Shown piece after piece: positions 36,721-46,252 of a stretch of DNA of 64,000 nucleotides. Numbering within the stretch: position 1 is the stretch's first letter; each line of letters starts with the position of its first letter. Source of the stretch: an uncultured Pontibacter sp. (GTDB lineage: Bacteria > Bacteroidota > Bacteroidia > Cytophagales > Hymenobacteraceae). Under the pieces are notes generated by a model. The model had not been told where the DNA came from and searched no databases. It was given only the letters and a program-made list of their open reading frames with translations. A program made the position numbers and the translations under genes. The stretch spans positions 372,001 through 436,000 of the forward strand of contig NZ_CANLMZ010000006.1 of NCBI RefSeq assembly GCF_947492645.1, written 5' to 3'.

Positions 36721-38055
36721 TTAGCTTAAGTTTTGTAATTTTTCTATCTGTTCAGCAAAGTAACTCTTTTTTTCCGGATTTTTCAAAAGGAGTTGCTCAT
36801 ATATTTTAATAGCTTTTTTTACTTTTCCTTGCTTCAGGAATATATTAGCCAGGTTTTCAGAGGCCATTCCTTTCTTTATTTTAGTGCTCTTAAGCGATAA
36901 ATCTTCCTGAGGCTCAGGCTTAAGTTTAAAATTAGACATGGTTTTAAGCCGCGGGTTCAGCTTCAGAAACTGGTCGATAAGGTCTAATTGCTGGCTCAGG
37001 GAGTGCTGCGGCGTTTGCACCGCTTTTTCTAGTTCGTGGGTTTTGCTGTACTCCAGGATAAGCTCCGGGTGGAAGCCTTGTGGGCGCTGGCGCGTGTAAT
37101 CGTCCTTTAGTTGCAACACTTCGCCCATGCGGCTCGAGCCCATCCAATAACCCAGGGCATCTTCAGCATACAGGCGATCGATCTCATCAAAAGTATAATT
37201 TATCTCGGCATCTGCAGCATCGGCTTTTTCTGCTGCCTCCTCATAAATATCATCAGAGGGTGTAGGTGCAGCCATTCCGGTAACCGGAACAGGCTGTGCT
37301 ATACTTACTTCAGGTTCTTCTTCTGCTTCTAATTCAGACAGAGCGGCTTCAGTTTCAGTTAACGCATCTGCTATACTTTCAATAACATCAGTTGGCTCCT
37401 GCACAGGATCTGGGTCAGGCTTTTGTGCAAGCAAGTCTGTAAACGAAGAGCTTAGGCTGTTAATGGTAAGCAGCATGGCCAGTTCTGAGTCTAGTTGCTG
37501 CTGCTCTTCCTCAAGCGCCGCAGGAGTAGGCTCGTCCTGTTCTGGTTCTAAAGTGGCTGTTATACTTTCCTCCGGCTCCTGTGCCTGGTCTTCTACTTTA
37601 ACATTATCTTCTACAACTTCTGCTTCCACAAATTCTGCAGCCTCAAAAACTGCTGCATCTGTTTCTTCTGCTGCCTGCACTACTATAACCGGTTCATCTG
37701 AAATTACTTCTTCTGCTGTAACAACAGGAGTGGCCTCCTGTGTAGGAGCTGCCTGTTCTGCGATAGGTGGTGTTTCAACTTTTTCAGCAGCTATACTTTC
37801 CTCGTATACAGGTTCGGCTATGGTAGAAGTATAAATAATGCGTTTAAGCAGCTGCCGGTCTGTGGCGTAAGAAGATGCTTTGCGCAAACGCTGCGTCGAA
37901 AGCATGCTGCCTTTATCGTAAGCGGATTTAGCGAGAAGTAAATGAGCAGTCTGGCAATAAGGGAACGTGGCGGCCACCTTTTCCAGCTCTTCTGTTTGCT
38001 GGTCAGAGATGTTCGCTACCTGTTTTATCAGTTTAAGGAAAGCTGATTTATTCAT
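36721..38055 (-). CDS. Tetratricopeptide-repeat protein, cytoplasmic
   Basis: A 444-residue protein without a signal peptide. The N-terminus (about residues 1-80) is a helical region with TAHLLLAKSAYDKGS. A very acidic, low-complexity middle (residues ~80-300, many Glu, Ala, Gln) follows. The C-terminus has one recognisable TPR unit (LANIFLKQGKVKKAIKIYEQLLLKNPE). This architecture occurs in Bacteroidota beside secG and lptE. I would call it an adaptor of unknown partner. It overlaps nothing but starts close behind lptE, so co-transcription is likely. Confidence 0.75.
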   Translation of the reverse strand: MNKSAFLKLIKQVANISDQQTEELEKVAATFPYCQTAHLLLAKSAYDKGSMLSTQRLRKASSYATDRQLLKRIIYTSTIAEPVYEESIAAEKVETPPIAEQAAPTQEATPVVTAEEVISDEPVIVVQAAEETDAAVFEAAEFVEAEVVEDNVKVEDQAQEPEESITATLEPEQDEPTPAALEEEQQQLDSELAMLLTINSLSSSFTDLLAQKPDPDPVQEPTDVIESIADALTETEAALSELEAEEEPEVSIAQPVPVTGMAAPTPSDDIYEEAAEKADAADAEINYTFDEIDRLYAEDALGYWMGSSRMGEVLQLKDDYTRQRPQGFHPELILEYSKTHELEKAVQTPQHSLSQQLDLIDQFLKLNPRLKTMSNFKLKPEPQEDLSLKSTKIKKGMASENLANIFLKQGKVKKAIKIYEQLLLKNPEKKSYFAEQIEKLQNLS

Positions 38056-38090
38056 TTGGTGCTAGTAATACTTAGGGTGATAGTATATAA

Positions 38091-38618
38091 CTACCAGTCT
38101 GCTACTGTTTTATTGAAAACGTCTGTTACCAAACGCTCTGTTAAGGCATCAATTTCGGCAGGGGAGATTTGTGTTACATCTCTGCCTTGCTGGAAATCCT
38201 GAGAGATACTGAATAACCTGTCAAAGTTTTTATCCGGGTCTTTGGCGTGTGTAAAGCGCACCTGTATCCCAAGGGTAAGTCTGTTTAATCCTGCAATATC
38301 ATTAATGCCTTCGCGCTGTATGGCGGCAGGCGTATAGGTAAAGCTAACAATCTGCCCTTCCAATTGCAAGTCTCCGTCGCGCTGCACTATGTTCAGGTTA
38401 GAGTTGCGCTGAAAAAACTGCTTAAAGTTGTTTGTTACAAGCTGTGTCAGGTTGGCTGGGCCTTCTCCTGTACTATTGTCGAAGTTCTGAATAGAAATAG
38501 TGCGTACATCAGGTGGTAAGGTAGAGCCTGAAAAAGAGTAAACGCCGCAGCCGCCACATGTTAGTAGCAGTAGCGATAACGCATACACCCAAACGCTTTT
38601 ACTAATCCTCAATATCAT
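38091..38618 (-). CDS. lptE: LptE family LPS-assembly lipoprotein
   Basis: A 175-residue exported protein. The signal segment (residues ~8-20) is followed by cysteines at 21 and 24 (LLLTCGGCGVYSF), and the YSFSG start of the LptE fold follows. RTISIQNFDN and QRDGDLQLEGQIVSFTYTP are the alpha/beta sandwich strands seen in LptE. In the outer membrane it plugs LptD and delivers LPS. The lipobox is not ideal but usable. It begins inside the last 17 bases of the sigma-54 activator gene, so translation is coupled. Confidence 0.85.
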   Translation of the reverse strand: MILRISKSVWVYALSLLLLTCGGCGVYSFSGSTLPPDVRTISIQNFDNSTGEGPANLTQLVTNNFKQFFQRNSNLNIVQRDGDLQLEGQIVSFTYTPAAIQREGINDIAGLNRLTLGIQVRFTHAKDPDKNFDRLFSISQDFQQGRDVTQISPAEIDALTERLVTDVFNKTVADW

Positions 38619-39879
38619 ACTGCTTTAATTTGCGGTAAAGTGTTCTTTCTGAAATGCCAAGATCCTGGGCTGCATACTTGCGTTTGTTGTTGTGCTTTTT
38701 TAGCGCCTTCAGGATAAGCTCTTTTTCTTTATCCTCTAAAGATAAGCTTTCTTCTTCTGTTTCGTGTGTGATATCTTCTACTTTCTGATCCTCGTAGTCC
38801 TGCATCTGCGATTGCTTTACTGGTAAGTAAAACGCTTCGGAATGCTTGGGCTCCTGTTGCTGGTAAGTTGTGCGTCCGTTTATCGTTTCGATATTGTCGA
38901 AAAGGTGTCCGTGTTCCTTTATCAGGTCCTGGTCGTTGTGCTGGTTGGTCATGATGTCAAACACCAGTTTCTTTAACTCCGATACATCGCGGCGCATATC
39001 AAACAGCACTTTGTAAAGTATATCGCGCTCCGAAAACGATTGTTCGCTTGTGGTAGCCTCTTTATGCAGCAGGGCAGGCAGGTTGCTTTGCTGCCTGGGC
39101 AGGTAATGCCTCAGCTTTGTTCCGTCAATGTCACGGTCATACTCCAGCACCGAAATCTGCTCTACAATGTTTTTTAACTGGCGAATGTTGCCCGGGAATC
39201 TGAATGCCAGCAGTTCCTGCACAGCATCATGGGTAAGCGTGATCGGCTTAACTTTATACTTTTCGGAAAAATCGGAGGCAAATTTGCGGAACAGCAGGTA
39301 AATATCGTCGCCGCGCTCGCGCAGAGGGGGTACGGTAATCGGTACGGTGTTCAGTCTATAGTATAAATCTTCTCGGAAGCGGCCTTTCTCGACTGCATTC
39401 ATCAGGTTTACATTCGTGGCGGCTACTACACGTACGTCCGTTTTCTGCACTTTAGATGAGCCGACTTTTATAAATTCCCCGTTTTCCAGCACACGCAGCA
39501 ACCTGGCCTGGGTGCTTAAGGGCATTTCACCAATCTCATCTAAAAAGATCGTGCCGCCATCTGTAACTTCAAAATAACCTTTTCGCGTTTCGGTTGCACC
39601 CGTAAATGAGCCTTTTTCGTGGCCAAATAATTCCGAATCAATAGTGCCTTCAGGTATGGCACCGCAGTTAATGGCAATAAACTGGCCATGTTTGCGCGGG
39701 CTCATGTGGTGTATGATTTTTGAGAAAGATTCTTTGCCACTACCGCTTTCACCGGTTATAAGCACCGTCATTTCGGTAGGGGCCACCTGGGCTGCTACCT
39801 GTATGGCGTGGTTTAGCAAGGGTGAGTTACCGATAATGCCAAAACGTTGTTTTATACTTTGTATATCGATGTTGCGCAT
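38602..39879 (-). CDS. Sigma-54-dependent transcriptional activator, no sensory domain
   Basis: A 425-residue bacterial enhancer-binding protein. The AAA+ domain begins about 20 residues in: Walker A ITGESGSGKES, the sigma-54 contact loop as GSFTGA (normally GAFTGA), and Walker B TIFLDEIGEM. A Fis-type helix-turn-helix closes the protein (NNKRKYAAQDLGISERTLYRKL). A receiver, GAF or other N-terminal sensor is absent, so control must come by protein partner or expression, as in PspF. The stretch between residues ~270 and ~370 is unassigned. Its place before lptE suggests envelope stress, but this is inference. Confidence 0.92.
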   Translation of the reverse strand: MRNIDIQSIKQRFGIIGNSPLLNHAIQVAAQVAPTEMTVLITGESGSGKESFSKIIHHMSPRKHGQFIAINCGAIPEGTIDSELFGHEKGSFTGATETRKGYFEVTDGGTIFLDEIGEMPLSTQARLLRVLENGEFIKVGSSKVQKTDVRVVAATNVNLMNAVEKGRFREDLYYRLNTVPITVPPLRERGDDIYLLFRKFASDFSEKYKVKPITLTHDAVQELLAFRFPGNIRQLKNIVEQISVLEYDRDIDGTKLRHYLPRQQSNLPALLHKEATTSEQSFSERDILYKVLFDMRRDVSELKKLVFDIMTNQHNDQDLIKEHGHLFDNIETINGRTTYQQQEPKHSEAFYLPVKQSQMQDYEDQKVEDITHETEEESLSLEDKEKELILKALKKHNNKRKYAAQDLGISERTLYRKLKQYDIED

Positions 39880-39964
39880 ACTTCAATTTGGAGATTTGGA
39901 ATTGTGAAGGCTTGAAGAAGATGCGAAATCGGTTTATCTCATCTTCTCCAGGTCCCCAAATCAA

Positions 39965-41398
39965 TTAATCAACTGCTTCGCCGAACAAGGTGCCTACGCT
40001 GCAATCGTGCACCAGCACGTTTACGTAATCGCCTTTTTTGTAATGTTTCTTATCAAAAATTACAACTTTGTTCTGGTCGTTGCGGCCGCTTAACTGCTCT
40101 TCTGATTTCTTGGACGTGCCTTCTACCAGTACCTTGTGCATCTTGCCTATATCACGCTTGTTGCGGTTAAGCGAGGTTTCGCGCTGCTTGGTGATAATTT
40201 CATCCAGGCGGCGTTTTTTTACTTCCAACGGAATGTCATCTTCCAGTTTTCGGGCTGCCAAAGTTCCAGGTCGCTCGGAGTAAAAGAACATGTAGGAATA
40301 GTCGTACTGCACGTAATCCATCAGCGAAAGCGTATCCTGGTGCTCTTCCTCAGTTTCGGTGCAAAAGCCGGCAATCATATCAGAAGAAATGCCGCAGTCA
40401 TCGCCAAGTATAGCGCGGATAGCATCGACGCGGTTAATGTACCACTCACGGTCGTAAGTGCGGTTCATCAGTTCAAGCACACGTGAGTTACCGCTCTGGG
40501 CCGGAAGGTGTATGTATTTGCAGATGTTGTCATACTTTTTCATTGTGTAAAGCACTTCATCTGTAATATCCTTTGGGTGCGATGTTGAGAAACGCACACG
40601 CAAATCAGGTGAAAGCAAGGCCACCATTTCCAGTAGCTGCGCAAAGTTTACGCTCTCTGTTCCGTCTTCAGATGCCCACTTGTAGGAGTCAACGTTCTGG
40701 CCAAGCAGCGTTACTTCTTTATATCCCTGATCAACCAGCGCCTGTGCCTCACGAACTATAGAATGTGCATCACGGGAGCGCTCACGGCCTCTGGTAAACG
40801 GCACCACACAGAAAGAACACATGTTATCGCAACCACGCATGATCGAAATAAAGGCACTCACGCCGTTGCTGTTCAGTCTGATAGGGTTAATGTCGGCATA
40901 TGTCTCTTCACGCGACAGGAGTACGTTTACAGCTTTCTGTCCGCCATCTACCTCGTTTATCAGGTTTGGCAGGTCGCGGTAAGCATCCGGGCCTACAACC
41001 AGGTCAACAATTTTTTCTTCTTCCAGTAATGATTTTTTTAGTCGCTCTGCCATACAGCCCAGCACACCCACCATCATTTCAGGCTTTTTCTTTTTATGAA
41101 AATTGATCTGCCCCAGGCGGTTGCGCACGGTTTGCTCAGCTTTCTCACGTATAGAACAAGTGTTCAGGAAAACCAGGTCTGCCTGTGCAATGTCTGAAGT
41201 GGTATCAAAGCCGTTCTCAAACATGATCGAAGACACAATTTCGCTGTCAGAGAAGTTCATGGCGCAGCCATAGCTTTCTATGTACAGTTTGCGACTTTTT
41301 CCGGTCTGCGTTTCCTGCGTAATATGGGTAGTATCGGCAGCTGCCGCTTGTTCTGGCGTGCGGTTGTCTATAAAATCTAAATCTACTATCGGATCCAT
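39965..41398 (-). CDS. miaB: tRNA-2-methylthio-N6-dimethylallyladenosine synthase MiaB
   Basis: A 477-residue radical-SAM methylthiotransferase. The N-terminal UPF0004 domain has [12 protein letters not shown] with one cluster cysteine and further Cys ([17 protein letters not shown]). The radical SAM motif is [15 protein letters not shown] (CxxxCxxC). A TRAM domain ends the protein. It adds the methylthio group to i6A37 of tRNAs reading UNN codons. Its start ATG (41398) gives about 30 residues before the UPF0004 domain. It is the first gene of the minus-strand unit that reads on into the sigma-54 activator and lptE. Confidence 0.97.
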   Translation of the reverse strand: MDPIVDLDFIDNRTPEQAAAADTTHITQETQTGKSRKLYIESYGCAMNFSDSEIVSSIMFENGFDTTSDIAQADLVFLNTCSIREKAEQTVRNRLGQINFHKKKKPEMMVGVLGCMAERLKKSLLEEEKIVDLVVGPDAYRDLPNLINEVDGGQKAVNVLLSREETYADINPIRLNSNGVSAFISIMRGCDNMCSFCVVPFTRGRERSRDAHSIVREAQALVDQGYKEVTLLGQNVDSYKWASEDGTESVNFAQLLEMVALLSPDLRVRFSTSHPKDITDEVLYTMKKYDNICKYIHLPAQSGNSRVLELMNRTYDREWYINRVDAIRAILGDDCGISSDMIAGFCTETEEEHQDTLSLMDYVQYDYSYMFFYSERPGTLAARKLEDDIPLEVKKRRLDEIITKQRETSLNRNKRDIGKMHKVLVEGTSKKSEEQLSGRNDQNKVVIFDKKHYKKGDYVNVLVHDCSVGTLFGEAVD

Positions 41399-41521
41399 GC
41401 TAATTATTTTACTGCTGCAAATATACTATAATCTCTTCACAATCGTGACAGAATGACAGGAAGATGTAAGGTTTATTGATTTAGGCTTTTTATTCAGCTA
41501 AAGTATAAGCCTGTAGCTTAA

Positions 41522-42811
41522 CTAATTGCCCAGCACTTTCAGAATGGCCTTTGCTTTTAGCAGGCATTCTTCATACTCCCGCTCTGGTTCCGAATCATAG
41601 GTGATAGCGCTTCCCACCATAAAAGAGAGGTATTTTGCACTAGCGTTGTACTGTATGCTCCGGATTACCACATTAAAATCGCAGTCATTATCAGGGGTAA
41701 TGTAACCGAAAGTGCCGGAGTAAAGCCCCCGCTTCGTGGCTTCCAGCTCTTCTATAAGCTGCATCGCGCTTATCTTGGGTGCCCCTGTCATGCTTCCCAT
41801 CGGAAAAGCGCCTTTTAAAGCATCCGTCAAATCGTTTTCGGGTTTAAGCTCGCCTGTTATGGTAGAGATCATTTGCGACACTTGCCTGAAACCGTATATC
41901 CCGAACATTTCCTCTACCTGCACGGTTCCTGTGCTACAGGATCGGCTTAAGTCGTTTCGCACCAGGTCAACGATCATCATGTTCTCAGCCAGCTCTTTTT
42001 CGTCGTGGCGCAGCTGGTGCTGTAGCGCTGCATCTTCTTCGGGTGTCTGTCCTCTTTTTATGGTGCCTTTAATGGGCTGTGAAATTAATTTCTGCCCCTC
42101 TTTTTTTAGAAAACGCTCCGGCGAAGCGCACATAAGGTATTTGTCGTTATACTTTAAGTAACCTGAAAATGGGGTAGGAGACGCCTCGTTAAGAGCTAAG
42201 TATAAAGGTAGCGGCACTACTTCTGCATCTTCTGCAAAGAACTCCATGCAGTAATTTAGTTCATACACGTTCCCCTCTAAAATATGGTTCCTTATCTTCT
42301 CTACATTGGTTTTATACTGCTCAGGTGTTACCCTTTGTTTTAGCGTTACATGCGCCGGCGTTGCAGCACACGGTAAAGTTGACTGAAGTATGGCAGCAAG
42401 TATACTATCAATATTATTGTCTGAGCTGCTGATGTCTACGCTATCATCGTTAAAGTATAAGTATACTTGTGGCTCAAAGAAAAGCGCAGTCGGAAAAGCT
42501 ATGCCATCGTGGTTGCTGCTGCTGAGTTTCTCGATCTGGTTTTTCAGATCATAGGTTAAATAGCCGCACCACAGGTTATGCCCGCCCGCTAGTTTTGCCT
42601 GTATACTTTCCAGCACATTTTGTTCGTCCAGGTTAATGGGGTGGTTAGCAGAAACGGCTAATAAATGCTGGAACCCGCCATGAGGATAAGCAATGCTGTT
42701 GGGGTTGTAATAGGCCACCAAGGGGTAGGTGCCGGCCCAAGCAAGTGCTTTAAGCCTGAAGCCGTTTAAAGATACTGGGAGGTCTTTTGCTTGTAAAACT
42801 GCGGTAAACAT
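41522..42811 (-). CDS. pabB: Aminodeoxychorismate synthase component I / anthranilate synthase component I family
   Basis: A 429-residue chorismate-binding enzyme. Motifs are CASPERFL, QPIKGTIKRG and FPMGSMTGAPK, together with the C-terminal end of the chorismate-binding fold (VRSIQYN). The lysine in PIKGT, and the shape without the tryptophan-binding LLES segment at the N-terminus, favour PabB (4-amino-4-deoxychorismate for folate) over TrpE. No glutaminase partner (PabA) is adjacent, so it must be encoded elsewhere. It lies between the TPR protein gene upstream and miaB downstream. Confidence 0.8.
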   Translation of the reverse strand: MFTAVLQAKDLPVSLNGFRLKALAWAGTYPLVAYYNPNSIAYPHGGFQHLLAVSANHPINLDEQNVLESIQAKLAGGHNLWCGYLTYDLKNQIEKLSSSNHDGIAFPTALFFEPQVYLYFNDDSVDISSSDNNIDSILAAILQSTLPCAATPAHVTLKQRVTPEQYKTNVEKIRNHILEGNVYELNYCMEFFAEDAEVVPLPLYLALNEASPTPFSGYLKYNDKYLMCASPERFLKKEGQKLISQPIKGTIKRGQTPEEDAALQHQLRHDEKELAENMMIVDLVRNDLSRSCSTGTVQVEEMFGIYGFRQVSQMISTITGELKPENDLTDALKGAFPMGSMTGAPKISAMQLIEELEATKRGLYSGTFGYITPDNDCDFNVVIRSIQYNASAKYLSFMVGSAITYDSEPEREYEECLLKAKAILKVLGN

Positions 42812-42821
42812 TCAGGTAGTT

Positions 42822-44300
42822 TTAAGGCTGTAAGGTAGCAAGGGCAAGCTTTGCTTTGGCATCGATGCTGTTTTTATACTCGTAGTCTTTGTAGCTTATC
42901 GCCTTATTAAAGTATACTTTGGCAAGAGCCTCCTGTTGCTGCTCTTTGTACAGGTAGCCAAGTTGCAAGGCAGCGTGTGGTGCAAAGTATAAATCTGTGC
43001 CGGCGCACACAGCGATTGTATTTTTGTAGAGTTTGATGGCTTGTGTAGCGTCTTGTAAACCATGGTAAATCCGGGCGCTGCGGTAAGTGTATTCTGCTTT
43101 TACAGGCAAAGAAACCTGTGTAGTATCAAGGGTTTTGATAGCTGCCAGCGCTTCACGGTAATAGCCCCCATCAGACTTTAACCGGGCCAGCAAAAGGGGT
43201 TTGTGTGCTTTTTCCTGCTTTAACACATACTTAGCGGCATATTTGTCCTCTTCTATTTCCTGGGAGCCTACTTCGCTTACTTTATTGTAGTGCCAGAGTG
43301 CCTGTGGGTGGTGGTTGCTTAGGTAATAGGCCAGGTGCAATTTAAAATGGGCAGCCTTGACGTAATGCTTTCCTTTATGTTGTTTCAGAAAGGCGGTGTT
43401 TTGAGCTACGGACTCGTCAAAATCGCCTCGGTACAAGTATAAATCTGCGGCCATATGCTGCAGGTATGGGAAAAGTAAATACTGGCTGCTTATCGGGCGG
43501 CTGCGGTAATACTTTAACGCTTGCTCGCTTTGCTTTGCCTTTTTGAGCGCGTGAACAACAGCGAACCTATAAAGCAGGTTATCGGGATGCTGACTTACGG
43601 CATTTTCAAGTATTCGTAGAGCCTGCTTTTCGTTTTGCTGGTCTACTACCTGTAGTGTTAAGGCATAAATCACTTTAGCCTCATCCTGAAAAGGGTTTTC
43701 TTTGGTGGCGGCGGATCTTAGGTTGGCAAGCCCTGAGTTTATACTTCCTTTCATGCCGATGATGTTAAGGAACCAGCGGTAGTTATCCGGTACTGACCCA
43801 ATGAGCACCTGCAGCACGCCTAATGTTTTCTTGTTAGGAATAAAATCCGGGTGTTGCTTTGCAAGGGATGTATACTGTAAGTAAGCCTGGCGGATATCCC
43901 ATGCAGCAGATAACTTGTTGCCAAACAAAATTTTACTTACACCTATCTGCATTCTTACTTCAGCTTGTGCATAGCGTTTCCAGGCGCTGTTTTCTTTTAA
44001 CGCTTCTATCTGGCTTAGCCTGTTTTCCTGGTTTTGCAGCAGCGCTTCGTAGGCGGTGGCATCCTGTTGCACGCACAGCGTCAGGAAGTCGCCATAGTTT
44101 GCAACAAGTAGGGCGGCGGCATTTACAGCGTTTTGTTTAAGGTCTTGTTTTGTTAGCTGCTGGCCAGCTGCTATTCTAAGTTTCAGGTATTCCTGGTGTG
44201 CCCGAAGCGTGGTATGGCTATAAACAGAAGCGGCATGCAGCGACATAGTGCACAGCAGCTGAAGCATGAGCACCAAAAAAAAAGGATGGGGTTGAGCCAT
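42822..44300 (-). CDS. Tetratricopeptide-repeat exported protein
   Basis: A 492-residue protein from ATG 44300 (MAQPHPFFLVLMLQLLC), which gives a signal peptide ending at HAA near residue 26. A TTG start at 44336 would add 12 residues. Several helix pairs of TPR type fill the rest (e.g. ALRILENAVSQHPDNLLYRFAVVHALK and AIKLYKNTIAVC). It likely acts as a periplasmic scaffold. The start codon lies within a hairpin plus nine-T run that looks like the terminator of the preceding gene. It ends 10 bases before the pabB start, so they may be co-transcribed. Confidence 0.75.
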   Translation of the reverse strand: MAQPHPFFLVLMLQLLCTMSLHAASVYSHTTLRAHQEYLKLRIAAGQQLTKQDLKQNAVNAAALLVANYGDFLTLCVQQDATAYEALLQNQENRLSQIEALKENSAWKRYAQAEVRMQIGVSKILFGNKLSAAWDIRQAYLQYTSLAKQHPDFIPNKKTLGVLQVLIGSVPDNYRWFLNIIGMKGSINSGLANLRSAATKENPFQDEAKVIYALTLQVVDQQNEKQALRILENAVSQHPDNLLYRFAVVHALKKAKQSEQALKYYRSRPISSQYLLFPYLQHMAADLYLYRGDFDESVAQNTAFLKQHKGKHYVKAAHFKLHLAYYLSNHHPQALWHYNKVSEVGSQEIEEDKYAAKYVLKQEKAHKPLLLARLKSDGGYYREALAAIKTLDTTQVSLPVKAEYTYRSARIYHGLQDATQAIKLYKNTIAVCAGTDLYFAPHAALQLGYLYKEQQQEALAKVYFNKAISYKDYEYKNSIDAKAKLALATLQP

Positions 44301-44307
44301 CCTTTTT
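44275..44307 (-). terminator. Hairpin with nine-T run overlapping a start codon
   Basis: AAAAAGGATGG (44279-44289) and CCATCCTTTTT (44297-44307) form a stem, and on the minus strand nine T residues follow (44283-44275). It is placed as terminator of the zinc-ribbon gene ending at 44344, yet it contains the ATG (44300-44298) of the TPR gene. Confidence 0.6.
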
Positions 44308-44343
44308 AAAAGTATATGAAAGCGATTTCCGCTCAAGGTCTTG

Positions 44344-45075
44344 TTAGTAAATGCGCTGCTCTACGCCAGCCAGAATACGGCCGCAATGCTCGCACACAAT
44401 AACTTTTTTCTGAGCTGCGATATCAGCCTGGCGCTGTGGCGGAACTGTGTTAAAGCAACCACCGCAAGCATCACGCTTAACAGTTACTACAGCAAGGCCG
44501 TTACGCACGTTTTTACGAATTCTGCTGTAAGCGCTCAGCAAACGGTCTTCGATGTTTGTTGATGCCTCCTGGCGCTCAGTTTCCAGCTTGTTTTCTTCTT
44601 CTTCACTTTCAGAAACAATCTGGTTCAACTCGTTTTTCTTGTTCTCTAGGTCTTTGCGGCGCTCTTCCAAGCGGTGCTTAGTGCCTTCAATATCGTTGTT
44701 TTTCTGCTCGATGTGGTAATGAGCTTCTTTGATCTTCTTCTCAGCGATTTGGATTTCCAGTTTCTGAAGTTCAACTTCTTTGGTGATGGCATCATACTCG
44801 CGGTTGTTGCGAACATTCTGCTGCTGATCTTCATACTTACGGATAAGGCCTTCAGCATCTTTGATGGCTTGCTTACGCTGTGCGATTGAATCGTTAAGCG
44901 CTGCGATTTCGTCATCAAACTTACGAACCCTCACTTCATAGCCTTCAATCTCATCTTCCAGGTCCTGAACCTCTTCGGGGAGGTCACCCCTTACGCGTCT
45001 AATTTCATCAAGCTGCGAATCGATGCTTTGGAGCTTTAATAATGCGTCCAATTTGCTGGCTACAGTACTTTCCAT
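44344..45075 (-). CDS. C4-type zinc-ribbon protein with long coiled coil
   Basis: A 243-residue protein. Residues ~5-180 form a long coiled coil (heptads rich in Glu, Lys and Leu), and a C4 zinc ribbon closes it: CGGCFNTVPP and CEHCGRIL supply four cysteines. This layout is the 'zinc ribbon domain' family found next to Nif3 in Bacteroidota and other phyla. Family members bind nucleic acid or serve as adaptors, with no firm role known. Its ATG lies three bases after the Nif3 stop, so both are one operon. No signal peptide. Confidence 0.9.
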   Translation of the reverse strand: MESTVASKLDALLKLQSIDSQLDEIRRVRGDLPEEVQDLEDEIEGYEVRVRKFDDEIAALNDSIAQRKQAIKDAEGLIRKYEDQQQNVRNNREYDAITKEVELQKLEIQIAEKKIKEAHYHIEQKNNDIEGTKHRLEERRKDLENKKNELNQIVSESEEEENKLETERQEASTNIEDRLLSAYSRIRKNVRNGLAVVTVKRDACGGCFNTVPPQRQADIAAQKKVIVCEHCGRILAGVEQRIY

Positions 45076-45078
45076 GTA

Positions 45079-46182
45079 TTAAAAAGTGTATCTGATAGGG
45101 TTTGTGTTTACTTTTGTTAAATAGACTGCAAAATTAGCAAACTTTTTGGAAATCGTATCATAAAAAATCTCCTTTGTAAATACTTCGCTTTCATAGTGGC
45201 CGATATCTGCGAGCATCATCCTGCCTTCTGCATCAAAAAACTCGTGGTATTTTAAGTCACCGGTAACAAGCGCATCCGCACCCTGCCGCAAGGCATCTTT
45301 TATCAGGAAGCTACCTGCGCCACCACAAACAGCCACTTTCTTGATGCTCCTGTTGCCTACGGTAGTATAACGAAGCCCCTGGAGCTCCATTTTCTCCTTT
45401 AAATAAGCCAGGAATTCCTCTTCGTGCATTGCTTCTCTTAACTCCCCGATAATACCTATGCCTACTTCCTGGTTCTGGTTTTCAAGGTTGTAAAGATAAT
45501 GGGCAACTTCTTCGTAAGGGTGCGCTGCCTGTAGTGCAGCCATTATTTTACCTTGCAGGTAAGCCGGAAAAATCACTTCTATCCTGTTTTCCTGTACCTG
45601 CTCCGGCTTATTGGCGCCGCCGATGGTTGGGTTTGCAAGCTCTGATGGAGTAAAACGACCTGTACCTGTTGTGCTGAAGCTGCAGTCGCTATACTGCCCA
45701 ATATTGCCGGCTCCGGCCTGGTGTAAAGCAGCGAGCACTTGCTCTGTTTGCCCTACAGGCACAAAGGTAACTAACTGCATTAGGGTTTGTGGCTTATTTA
45801 CAAGTATGCGCTGTTTTTGCAAATCCAACTTGTCTGCAATTTTAGTATTTACGCCATCTACAACGCTATCCAGGTTTGTGTGGCTGGCATAGATGGCAAT
45901 GTTGTTTTGGATAGCCTTTATAATGGTGCGCTCTACGTAGTTTTTACCAGTTAGTGATTTCAGCCCTTTAAAAATAATGGGGTGATGTGCCACAATCAGG
46001 TTGCAGCCTTTCGCAATGGCATCGTCTACTACTTCTTCGGTGCAGTCAAGTGCTATCAATACGGATCTGACTTCATCGTTTGGGTTGCCTGTCAGCAGGC
46101 CTGCGTTATCGTAGCTTTCCTGGTAGCGGAGCGGGGCTAGTTGCTCTAAATGGTCGGTTACGTCTTTTACTCTGGTTATCAT
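45079..46182 (-). CDS. Nif3-like dinuclear metal centre protein
   Basis: A 367-residue protein of the YqfO/Nif3 type. Metal ligands lie in VAHHPIIFKGLKSL and near the C-terminus in DIGHYESE; a further conserved block is VTGDLKYHEFFD. Between about residues 130 and 240 lies a CutA/PII-like insert (FVPVGQTEQVLAALHQAGAG), which fits the longer members of the family. They form hexamers with a dinuclear metal site; function is not established (GTP cyclohydrolase-like activity is often named). The gene is divergent from lpxK. Confidence 0.93.
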   Translation of the reverse strand: MITRVKDVTDHLEQLAPLRYQESYDNAGLLTGNPNDEVRSVLIALDCTEEVVDDAIAKGCNLIVAHHPIIFKGLKSLTGKNYVERTIIKAIQNNIAIYASHTNLDSVVDGVNTKIADKLDLQKQRILVNKPQTLMQLVTFVPVGQTEQVLAALHQAGAGNIGQYSDCSFSTTGTGRFTPSELANPTIGGANKPEQVQENRIEVIFPAYLQGKIMAALQAAHPYEEVAHYLYNLENQNQEVGIGIIGELREAMHEEEFLAYLKEKMELQGLRYTTVGNRSIKKVAVCGGAGSFLIKDALRQGADALVTGDLKYHEFFDAEGRMMLADIGHYESEVFTKEIFYDTISKKFANFAVYLTKVNTNPIRYTF

Positions 46183-46252
46183 AGGTTGATTAATTCCTGT
46201 TTTTGGCGACTCGGTTTAAAATTAATTCTAATTTTGCTTTAGCTAAAACTAT

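Noticed and set aside
37463-37834. 123-codon Ser-rich plus-strand frame opposite the TPR gene
   Set aside because: It is the complement of the acidic Glu/Ala-rich region of 36721-38055, which yields Ser/Thr-rich shadows.
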